The notes under the pieces are model-generated. The model saw nothing but the letters and a program-made list of their open reading frames with translations. It had not been told where the DNA came from and made no database searches. The translations under genes were made by a program, and so were the position numbers. DNA of 48,544 nt from positions 1-48,544 of the forward strand of contig CADBVZ010000019.1 of NCBI GenBank assembly GCA_902798285.1. Reading direction: 5' to 3'. Positions 26,023-33,349 of this stretch are shown here, piece by piece (within the stretch, counting starts at the first letter, position 1; each line of letters begins with the position of its first letter). The DNA is from an uncultured Prevotella sp. (GTDB lineage Bacteria > Bacteroidota > Bacteroidia > Bacteroidales > Bacteroidaceae).

Positions 26023-28035
26023 CTATTGGTTGATAATCGTTACTTTCATCACTTGCTCCCCTGGTGTGGTGTCAGCCTCACGAGGGAAGTATACGGGCAT
26101 ATCCTTTTGCAGAGGCAGAATACGCAGCTCCAATTGCTTACACTCTTTGGGCAATCGCCAGAGGGCATACTGGAAAGGACGACCATTATAGAAGTTATCG
26201 TCTATCAGCTGGCCATCGGCATACAGACGAGCCACATCGCCACGATACTCGATGTTCAGCAATCTTCCTTCGCCAGAAACTGCTGGCAGATCGATGGTAT
26301 ACACAGCTGCTTGCTCGAAGTCCTCGTCCACAGGCTCTTCTGCCACCTTGTTCACACCCATGGTGATGGTGCGCAGAGCGCCAGCCTTCTTTACCTTATT
26401 AATAATAGGAGCATTGATGGCGATATCGAGATGGGCTGCTTCCTCCAAGAACAGACGTCCAGCCTGCTCTGAGGTCAGCAGATAGTAATTCTTGTAAACT
26501 GGCGTCTCAGGACCCTTGGGCTTCAGGTTCTTCAGCACCTTGTGGCCAATGGCCAATGTGGTGGGGATACCCTTGATCTGCTCCAGATACACCTTGCCAT
26601 TGCGCTTGGCCACCAATTGGGCTGTGGCATATTTGATGCCCTCGATATTCACAGGGAAGATGCAGATGGTGCCAGCAGGAATGGTGAGCTGAGGTAGTTT
26701 CACCCCACAAGCCTCCAGCTTCACATTCTTCTTGGCAGAAACGTTCTGCAAGCGCTCGTAATTGTTGATGAAGATAAATCCACTTCCGTCTTTCGCGCGA
26801 TACGACCAACGGAGGAAACTATCATCGCCCTTCGCGATATCCTGACTACAGGGGAAACCGGCCTCCATAGGCGCCAGCACGCCGCCCCAGTCCTGCATAA
26901 ACAGATGGAGCTTACGCAACAGATAGTATTGTGGATTCTTCTGGCCGAACTCATTCAAGGGCGCCTGGAAATCATAGGTCTTCACAGGTAGATCGTTATA
27001 GTTCGTAGCCACCGTTCGCTGGGTTTCGTTCAGATAGGTCAGTCCCTCAGGATTCGTACCACCATGATACATATAATAGCCCAAGAGGTTAGAACCACTA
27101 CCCAGTTTCACCACAGCCATCGAATAGGCATCCTCAGGATAGATATACGGACGACGATGATAGGCCGTCATCATACCACCACCCAATTCACAGGTAAAGT
27201 AAGGATATTGCTCATCACCCTTATTCAGACGTTCTTTCTGTTCACCAAGTTGTTCTGTGGCAATAGCTGTCGACGAACGGAAAGCCTTGAAGTTAAAGGC
27301 CTTATAGTAATTTCCAGCCGTCTCTTCGATACTCCTTTCCCAAAAGCCGTCGGCATAATCGCCATAAAGGGGCAGCATCTCTCCGAAAGGCACAGGGGTA
27401 GCCAGCTCTGGCCATCCTGTACGCGTATAGAAAGGCAGGTCGAAACCTATCTTCTGGGCTATCCGTTTCAGCGCCATCAGGTAAGAACCATGTCCACGAT
27501 ACTCGTTATCAAACTGGGCAGCCATCACAGGACCACCATCTTTCCACTGAAGGCCCTGAAGCTGAGTGAAGATCTGACGATACAAACGCTCCACAAAACT
27601 GAGGAACACAGGATTCTCGTCCCTCGTCTTACAACCCTTCGTAAACACCCAGTCAGGGATGCCTCCGTTTCTTACCTCTCCATGACAGAACGGGCCTAAG
27701 CGAAGCACTACTGGAAGACCTTCCTGTTGGCAGATCTCGATGAATCGACGCAGATTGCGCTGACCATCCCAGCGGAAGATGCCCTCCTGTTCCTCAATGT
27801 GGTTCCAGAACACGTAGGTGGCGATAATCGTCACACCACCCTCCTTCATTTTCTTCACCTCGGCTTCCCACTCATCGTCAGGAATACGCGAATAATGCAC
27901 CTCGCCCATGGCTGGCACCACGCGCTTACCATCCACAATCAGACTATGGGCATCCCACTTTACTTCCCTATTCTGGGCTCCAGCCATCAGACTCATCGCC
28001 ATCACGGCTGATAATAACAACGTTCTTTTCATCAT
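26023..28035 (-). CDS. Secreted GH35 beta-galactosidase
   Basis: A 670-residue protein with a signal peptide (residues 1-20, ending MAGAQ). The TIM barrel shows GEVHYSRIPDDEWEAEVKKMKEGG and YVFWNHIEEQEG, typical of GH35. Likely catalytic acid Glu178 is in AQFDNEYRG and nucleophile Glu283 in FTCELGGG. Both motifs differ from the standard ENEYG and TEFW forms, so this is a divergent clade whose substrate may be a side-chain galactan or arabinogalactan. I moved the start to ATG 28035: the earlier in-frame start (28101) is upstream of a -7 box. The MFS gene follows at 8 bases. Confidence 0.85.
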   Translation of the reverse strand: MMKRTLLLSAVMAMSLMAGAQNREVKWDAHSLIVDGKRVVPAMGEVHYSRIPDDEWEAEVKKMKEGGVTIIATYVFWNHIEEQEGIFRWDGQRNLRRFIEICQQEGLPVVLRLGPFCHGEVRNGGIPDWVFTKGCKTRDENPVFLSFVERLYRQIFTQLQGLQWKDGGPVMAAQFDNEYRGHGSYLMALKRIAQKIGFDLPFYTRTGWPELATPVPFGEMLPLYGDYADGFWERSIEETAGNYYKAFNFKAFRSSTAIATEQLGEQKERLNKGDEQYPYFTCELGGGMMTAYHRRPYIYPEDAYSMAVVKLGSGSNLLGYYMYHGGTNPEGLTYLNETQRTVATNYNDLPVKTYDFQAPLNEFGQKNPQYYLLRKLHLFMQDWGGVLAPMEAGFPCSQDIAKGDDSFLRWSYRAKDGSGFIFINNYERLQNVSAKKNVKLEACGVKLPQLTIPAGTICIFPVNIEGIKYATAQLVAKRNGKVYLEQIKGIPTTLAIGHKVLKNLKPKGPETPVYKNYYLLTSEQAGRLFLEEAAHLDIAINAPIINKVKKAGALRTITMGVNKVAEEPVDEDFEQAAVYTIDLPAVSGEGRLLNIEYRGDVARLYADGQLIDDNFYNGRPFQYALWRLPKECKQLELRILPLQKDMPVYFPREADTTPGEQVMKVTIINQ

Positions 28036-28055
28036 CGTTTTTAGTTTTCTGACGG

Positions 28056-28063
28056 CAAAGGTA
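28056..28063 (-). promoter_or_regulatory. -7 box before the GH35 gene
   Basis: TACCTTTG on the minus strand, about 20 bases before the ATG, in the 92-base gap after GH43. The -33 is weak (CTTG at 28082-28085, spacer 18). It may be an internal promoter of the carbohydrate operon. Confidence 0.55.
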
Positions 28064-28127
28064 CGAAAAATCCTGCTCTTCCAAGATAGAAAATGATGCA
28101 AAATACATGGACATTCTTACGATGTCT

Positions 28128-29819
28128 CTATTTCGTGATTCTGATCCAATCCGCATCCAACCAACCACGATCGCATTTGGGATCAGTCTCTACGCTCACG
28201 AAGCCAAATTTGGCGCCAATCCACTTGCCCTGACGCATGGTGAAGTCATCGCCACACGTCTGGAACTTCTTTCCGTCGAGGCTCCAAGCGAAACGCACCA
28301 TGGGCTTACCTCCATGAGCCACTCCGGCTGCATCGTTGCTCACTGTGAGGCGCAGATAGATATCCTCGTGAATACCTGGCTTATAGTCTATCTTGTCCTC
28401 GGCTGTGGGTTTCAGTGTAGCGATCAGTTTCTCCGTCTGGGCATTGCCCTTGTCAGCATCCTTGCAGGTGAGTTGGAGCAACTGGAACGACTTACCCACG
28501 CGCTTCACTACCAAAGCGGAATAGTCGAGACCCATCATGATCAAGCCCCCCATCTGTCCATCGGACTTCGAGGTCATACGGATCTTGGTGGTTACAGTAA
28601 ACTCGTCAGCAGGTGTCTTCTGCAACAGCATGTTGGGCACTTGCCAGAGATTCTTCCATCCCTCAGAAAGCTTATAAGTATATAGTCGATAGGTGCCAAA
28701 GGCCGTAGCCGTACCAAACTTCTCATCGTAGTTGGCTTGCCACTGCCACTGTTTGCCCAAGGTAGGCGCATTAAACTCATCGCTCTCCACAGGGTTCACG
28801 ATGACGCTTGAAGCACTTTTCGGCTTCCTGTAAGTGCTCACTGGCTCGCCCTTTTGACCCATGATAGGCCAACCTGTGCTCCAATCCACAGGATTCAGAT
28901 GCACCACTCTCCCATACGCCTCCTTGTCCTGGAAATGCAGGAACCAGTCCTCGCCATACTTCGTATGCACCCAACCACCCTGATGAGGGCCGTTGATGTT
29001 GGTCTTGCCCTGAGCCAGCACGATCTTATGCTCATAGGGGCCATACGGACTCTTCGAGCGCATAGCCAGTTGGAACCCCGTAGGCACACCACCAGCAGGA
29101 CACATAATCCAGTACCATCCATCGCGCTTATAGAACTTCGGCCCTTCGCAAGTTCTGTTCTCAGTACCATTGCCATCAAACACAATCACAGGCTCGCCAA
29201 TGGCCTTCGTACCATCTGCCGATAGCTCGCGAACAGTGAGCACAGAGGCAAACTTCGAGCGTGAGTTCGCCCATCCATTTACCAGATAACAGCGACCGTC
29301 CTCATCCCATAGCGGCGTGGTATCGATATAACCCTGTCCAGGAATCACACAGACAGGGTTCTCCCATTCACCGGCAGGATCACCATTCTTGGTCTTCACC
29401 ATCATCACACCAAAATCGGGGTCGCCCCAGTAGATATAGTATTGTCCCTCGTGATAGCGGATAGAGGGTGCCCATACGCCGTTGCCGTGCTGAGGCTGAC
29501 TACTGAAATGCGCCAAGAGCTTCTCATGCCCCTCATAGAGATTCTGCAGGGCATAGCCCACAATCTCCCAATTCACCAGGTCCTTCGAGTGGAGGATGGG
29601 CAGTCCAGGCGTACAATGGAAACTCGAGGCCGTCATATAATAATCCTCCCCGCTGGGGCCTACGCACACGTCGGGGTCGGAGTAGTCAGCATTGATTACA
29701 GGATTGGTATATGTCCCGTCGCCATTATCGGGACTCCACACCTGCGAACGGTATTGAGCTGAAACCGACAGGGTGGTCAACAGGGACATCAGAATCGATA
29801 GAGTTGTTTTTCTATTCAT
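28128..29819 (-). CDS. Secreted GH43 beta-xylosidase/arabinofuranosidase family enzyme
   Basis: A 563-residue protein. Signal peptide to residue 21; five-bladed propeller with the three acids of GH43: base in ADYSDPDV (Asp48), pKa modulator Asp166 (YIDTTPLWDEDG) and acid Glu225 (CEGPKFYK). The C-terminal ~200 residues form a second beta-sandwich like the one that completes the active site in xylosidase-type GH43 (PADEFTVTTKIRM, GLIMMGLDYSALVV). It removes terminal xylose or arabinose from plant polymers; which one cannot be told. The gap to the upstream hydrolase gene is 4 bases. Confidence 0.92.
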   Translation of the reverse strand: MNRKTTLSILMSLLTTLSVSAQYRSQVWSPDNGDGTYTNPVINADYSDPDVCVGPSGEDYYMTASSFHCTPGLPILHSKDLVNWEIVGYALQNLYEGHEKLLAHFSSQPQHGNGVWAPSIRYHEGQYYIYWGDPDFGVMMVKTKNGDPAGEWENPVCVIPGQGYIDTTPLWDEDGRCYLVNGWANSRSKFASVLTVRELSADGTKAIGEPVIVFDGNGTENRTCEGPKFYKRDGWYWIMCPAGGVPTGFQLAMRSKSPYGPYEHKIVLAQGKTNINGPHQGGWVHTKYGEDWFLHFQDKEAYGRVVHLNPVDWSTGWPIMGQKGEPVSTYRKPKSASSVIVNPVESDEFNAPTLGKQWQWQANYDEKFGTATAFGTYRLYTYKLSEGWKNLWQVPNMLLQKTPADEFTVTTKIRMTSKSDGQMGGLIMMGLDYSALVVKRVGKSFQLLQLTCKDADKGNAQTEKLIATLKPTAEDKIDYKPGIHEDIYLRLTVSNDAAGVAHGGKPMVRFAWSLDGKKFQTCGDDFTMRQGKWIGAKFGFVSVETDPKCDRGWLDADWIRITK

Positions 29820-29823
29820 TTTG

Positions 29824-30984
29824 TTATTTCGTTTTTAAGTGTTTGTCAAAGAAATCGAGTACGCGCTTCTGAGAGTTCTTGCCACAACTGTGAGGCATAT
29901 CCCAGAGCTCCGTTTCGATCTTGTTGCCAGCACCCTGACTTTCCCAGGTGTCGTGCATCGTCTTGAAGGCCTTCTCTACACCTGCTACAGGGAAGAGTTT
30001 ATCTTGTGAGCCATTGATGAAGAGCATCGGCTTCGGACATGCGATACTGGCGATATGAGGATAATCCAACCAACGACGCAGACCGGGGAAGCAGTTGGCA
30101 AAACCACCGTTCTCTGTGCGGTCATACTTGAATCCCATCTGCTCGTCGGTAGTCACCATCCAGCAGATGGATGCACCCACCTTGATGCGGTCTGACAGTG
30201 CCGAGAGCATCCAGGCGCGATAGGCACCCATCGACCAGCCTGTGCAGCCGATGCGGTTGGCATCTACCTCGGGCATCTGTGCCAGGTATTCGGTGCCGGC
30301 CATATCGTCGTAGGTCATATAGGCCGAGAGGTCGATGCCATACATCATCATGTTGCCGGCTATCATGTCGTAGCGGTCGCGACGTGCACCCTCTTTCTGG
30401 CCTCGTTCGCCCCACATGGGTGCATCGGCCGAGAACACCACGTAGCCGTGCTGTGCCAGGTAGTCGCCGAAGAACTGACCTTCATAGCCCACTACCCATT
30501 CGTCGGCGTCCTTGATGACGGTGGAGTCCTCGCAGGCTAATGGACGGATCATCTTCTCCTTGCCGATAAACAGGTGTCCACCGTGGTCGTGCAGGGCATT
30601 GACGGCAGGGAATGGGCCCTTGCCGTCGGGGATCAGCACGTAGGCAGGAACGTTGTAGTACTTTGACAGGCGGATCTCAATCTTACGGGCTGTGTAGCCA
30701 TCGCGCTGCTCCTCGAAGAGCACCTTCGCATCAAATCTCTCTGCTGGGGCTGGCGGAGGTGTCAGCATACAGTCGAAGACCTTCTGCCTTGCCACCCGTT
30801 TCCATTCGTCGAAGTCCGTGATCTCACTGTTCCCCCAAGCCATCGGGTAGGTGAGATCGGCAATCAGCGAGTCGGCATAGACGGGCAGATTGCGTATGAA
30901 CTCATATTTCTCGCGCTTCTGTGCCGTTGCCGTTAGTACGACAAACAGGCTAAGCAGAATTATTTGAGATGTTTTTTTAACCAT
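29824..30984 (-). CDS. Secreted alpha/beta hydrolase (dienelactone hydrolase/acetyl xylan esterase type)
   Basis: A 386-residue protein with signal peptide (ending TATAQ). Catalytic triad: nucleophile Ser251 in GWSMG, Asp328 in NGSQDKLFP, His365 in MPHSCGK. An aromatic N-terminal segment and a lid-like ADAPMWGERGQKEGARRD loop are present. The family covers many secreted Bacteroidota esterases; in this cluster an acetyl- or feruloyl-esterase role is likely but not shown. It begins 25 bases inside the end of the CE7-type gene. The middle of the gene is richer in G/C third positions than its neighbours. Confidence 0.82.
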   Translation of the reverse strand: MVKKTSQIILLSLFVVLTATAQKREKYEFIRNLPVYADSLIADLTYPMAWGNSEITDFDEWKRVARQKVFDCMLTPPPAPAERFDAKVLFEEQRDGYTARKIEIRLSKYYNVPAYVLIPDGKGPFPAVNALHDHGGHLFIGKEKMIRPLACEDSTVIKDADEWVVGYEGQFFGDYLAQHGYVVFSADAPMWGERGQKEGARRDRYDMIAGNMMMYGIDLSAYMTYDDMAGTEYLAQMPEVDANRIGCTGWSMGAYRAWMLSALSDRIKVGASICWMVTTDEQMGFKYDRTENGGFANCFPGLRRWLDYPHIASIACPKPMLFINGSQDKLFPVAGVEKAFKTMHDTWESQGAGNKIETELWDMPHSCGKNSQKRVLDFFDKHLKTK

Positions 30985-32267
30985 ATCATTTGATTGTAGT
31001 TCGTATCAGCGGTAGTCCAATGCTCGTTGACAGGGGTGATGAGTGGCTCTTTTGGAGCCGTAATCAGGTTCCAGACGATATAACTGGTCGTTGGTGGACA
31101 CACATTGTCGTTGTATCCCCAAGTGAGATAGACAGGACAGGTAATACGACGGGCGAAGTTCACCACATCGTAATAGGCCATGGTCTCCACCTTCTCTGTC
31201 GTGAGCATCTTATTTATACGGTTGAAGTGAGGATATCCGCCCGTCCGTCCTGCTTCCGCATAACCGGCCATATCCGAGAGCGCAGGATGATTGGCCACAC
31301 AGGCTGTCACACGAGGATCAAGCCCTGCCGTTATCAGAGAGAGTGCACCTCCTTGACTGCCACCCTGTACAAAAACGTTTCTACCATCCCATTCAGACAG
31401 TGAGGTCAGATAGTCGATGGCACGGACACAGGCCACATAAACATGCTTCATATAGTAGTTGTCCTTGTCATCGAGGCCGTTTGTCAAATAGCCGTTTTCG
31501 TAGTCGAAGGCTGAGGTTATTTCCTTAAACTGCTCGTCGGTCATCTCCGGGTTCAGTCCATGAATCTCCATCTCCAGACGGATGAAACCGTTCTTGGCAT
31601 AATAGATGTTGCGCATGGGCTCCTTGATGGTCTTGATGCCAGCTCCCGGAGGACAGAGCACCACGGGGTATTTCCCCGCTGCCTTCGGTTTGGTCAGATA
31701 GCCGTAGATGCTGTGTCGCTGGTCCGTCTTGATTTTCAGCAGATAGCAGTCCGTATCGTCGGTGATATATTTCTCCACCTTCTCACTTTTCACTATCAGT
31801 TTTTCACTTTTCACTTCTTTACGCGCTTCCTCCAGGTTCTTCTGCCAGAAGGCATCGAAGTCAGCAGGGTTTTTCGTGTAGGGTGTCAACAACTCTGGCG
31901 AGAACCCCACCTTGACATGGTGTTCGTAGGTCTTATCACCGACGAAGGCTTTCATACGCAAGTCCAGGAACCCGGGTTTCTTCATCGTGCCCATGTCGAT
32001 AGTGGCCCGTCCGTTCTTCAACATCACCTTGCCGGAAGCGGTGGCGGGCAACATGTCTTGTCCTATTTCGTAGCTGACTTCCATATCCTGAGGGATGCCG
32101 TATTTGCAGAAGGTCACTTCCACCTTGGCCTTCTCGCCCGTCTTATAGAGCCAGTCGGCATGATCAGGCACCGTCAGCCACAGGTAGTCCGAACGGTAGG
32201 GATAATTCTCGGCAGTTATCTGTAAACAACTGCAAATAAAGAGTATACAGAGGATGACTTTTTTCAT
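30960..32267 (-). CDS. Secreted acetylxylan esterase-like protein (CE7/AXE1 family)
   Basis: A 435-residue protein with signal peptide residues 1-19. It carries an N-terminal beta-sandwich of ~115 residues, then an AXE1 domain: NPADFDAFWQK, the nucleophile Ser304 in GGSQGG, Asp387 in TWGYNDNVCPP and His416 in NEHWTT. CE7 enzymes remove acetyl groups from xylan-derived oligosaccharides and related acetylated substrates. Residues about 151-163 are encoded by a heptad repeat of intergenic type, inserted in frame ahead of the catalytic core. First gene of the operon, with a perfect promoter. Confidence 0.88.
   Translation of the reverse strand: MKKVILCILFICSCLQITAENYPYRSDYLWLTVPDHADWLYKTGEKAKVEVTFCKYGIPQDMEVSYEIGQDMLPATASGKVMLKNGRATIDMGTMKKPGFLDLRMKAFVGDKTYEHHVKVGFSPELLTPYTKNPADFDAFWQKNLEEARKEVKSEKLIVKSEKVEKYITDDTDCYLLKIKTDQRHSIYGYLTKPKAAGKYPVVLCPPGAGIKTIKEPMRNIYYAKNGFIRLEMEIHGLNPEMTDEQFKEITSAFDYENGYLTNGLDDKDNYYMKHVYVACVRAIDYLTSLSEWDGRNVFVQGGSQGGALSLITAGLDPRVTACVANHPALSDMAGYAEAGRTGGYPHFNRINKMLTTEKVETMAYYDVVNFARRITCPVYLTWGYNDNVCPPTTSYIVWNLITAPKEPLITPVNEHWTTADTNYNQMIWLKKHLK
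31779..31819. repeat. Heptad repeat inside the CE7-like gene
   Basis: Minus-strand reading gives AGTGAAA-type 7-mers, two before and two after a short ACTGAT interruption. They are translated in frame as KEVKSEKLIVKSEK. Confidence 0.7.
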
Positions 32268-32295
32268 TTATTTTTTACCAGTAGTTTATTCGGTG

Positions 32296-32327
32296 CAAAG
32301 ATAAAATAATTATTTAATATATCCAAA
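32296..32327 (-). promoter_or_regulatory. Promoter of the CE7-hydrolase-GH43-GH35-MFS operon
   Basis: Minus-strand TTTG at 32324-32327, 20-base spacer, TATCTTTG at 32296-32303. The -33 lies inside the last codons of the GH28 remnant. Confidence 0.8.
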
Positions 32328-33178
32328 CATTTTTGCAGTATTCGAATTGTGGGTTGCTATCAGCAATAATGTTGATATTGCTGAGATGTACGTCTTGGAT
32401 AGGCATCTCAGGCAGTCCACGGAAGTGAAGGCCTTCCTTAGCACCGCGACAACTGACATCATTGATTTCAATCTTGCGGAAGATAGGTGTTGTCTCGTCT
32501 ACAGGAGGTACAACCTCGTTGGGGTCATGTTTTCCGTAATACATGTCGAAGGTGACGGCAGCATCCTCGATGTTAGCCATCGATATGCCTCTGATATAGA
32601 TATTCTCTACAACACCGCCACGACCTCTGCAGCTCTTGAAGCGTAGACCGTTACCCGTGCCCACGAACTGACAGTCCTGTACTAATACATTGCGTACACC
32701 GCCGCTCATCTCGCTACCTACTACGAAACCGCCATGACCATTGTATACGGTGCAGCCTTTAACGATAATGTTTTCTGTAGGCATCCCACGCTTACGACCC
32801 TCCTCGTCCTTGCCGCTCTTGAGGCAAATGCAGTCGTCGCCGGCATCAAAGGTGGAGTTCAGAACCAATGCGTTGCGGCACGGGGCGCTCGTCTGGCCGT
32901 AGAAGCTCAAACTCTACGTTATGCATTTTCAGGCCGTCGACATGACGGGCGTAGAGTCCGTAGGCTGGTGTAGGACCAGCCCAGCGCGGTTCGGGATAGT
33001 TCGTACCCTGCTCACGATAGGGTGTGGTTACCTTCTTGCCACCACCACGATATTGTATACGGATATTGCTCAGTGAAACATTCTTGATAGGAGTTCCTTC
33101 CATACCCGTGATGATGATGCCAGCAAGAGAATCGCAGTCGTCAGCTATCACATTATTAATATATATGTCACGGGGCAA
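32314..33178 (-). pseudogene. GH28 (polygalacturonase family) remnant made of two fragments
   Basis: Two open stretches in different frames both match GH28 beta-helix sequence. The 5' fragment (33178-32846) resembles a GH28 C-terminal part (PRDIYINNVIADDCDSL, YRGGGKK, YPEPRWAGPTPAYGL, then DERP). The 3' fragment (32910-32314) resembles the catalytic middle and later part of GH28: NSTFDAGDDCICLKSGKD with the catalytic Asp pair, NGHGGFVVGSEMSGG, GLRFKSCRGRGGVVENI and RGLPEMPIQDV, ending abruptly at VWIY. A C-terminal part therefore precedes a catalytic part, in another frame, and no N-terminal domain or signal peptide exists. This is a deletion remnant of one or two GH28 genes, not a working enzyme. 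Confidence 0.82.
32879..33176. repeat. 8-bp direct repeats CACGGGGC at the GH28 breakpoints
   Basis: CACGGGGC occurs at 32879-32886, where the two GH28 fragments meet, and again at 33169-33176, where the promoter meets the first fragment; the copies are 290 bases apart. The pattern suggests rearrangement at microhomology, or chance. Confidence 0.55.
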
Positions 33179-33207
33179 AGATAAGAATTAAGTCTGATAT
33201 ATACAAA
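33176..33207 (-). promoter_or_regulatory. Intact promoter fused to the GH28 remnant
   Basis: Minus-strand TTTG at 33204-33207, 20-base spacer, TATCTTTG at 33176-33183. GH28 coding sequence begins directly after the box, with no leader or start codon other than TTG. A small palindrome, CACCA/TGGTG (33217-33228), lies just upstream. Confidence 0.7.
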
Positions 33208-33241
33208 TAAGTATTACACCAAGTGGTGAACATAAAGAACA

Positions 33242-33263
33242 AGGCCTGCATCCCTGCAGGCCT
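33242..33263 (-). terminator. Terminator of the susC-susD-DUF4960-GH32 operon
   Basis: A perfect 9-bp GC-rich stem (33242-33250 with 33255-33263) and a 4-base loop, followed on the minus strand by TTGTTCTTT. About 86 bases after the GH32 stop. Confidence 0.65.
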
Positions 33264-33349
33264 CGCTCTAACACAAACTCTAATTAACAATATTAGAAAA
33301 TTAACAAAAACCAATCTTATGTATAAATCGAACTATAAATGTCGCTAAT

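Noticed and set aside
30122-30515. Arg/Ser-rich open frames on both other frames of the alpha/beta hydrolase gene
   Set aside because: They arise from the G/C-rich third positions of the real gene and have no family features.
32879-33176. Attachment sites of an inserted element
   Set aside because: The 290 bases between the CACGGGGC copies hold only GH28 sequence, with no integrase or transposase; microhomology deletion is simpler.
32314-33178. Programmed frameshift joining the two GH28 frames
   Set aside because: The domain order is wrong (C-terminal part first), no slippery sequence is seen at the joint, and the N-terminus is missing.
33182-33349. Small gene or RNA in the gap between the GH28 remnant and GH32
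   Set aside because: Only a promoter, a short palindrome and a terminator hairpin are visible; there is no open frame with a start context.
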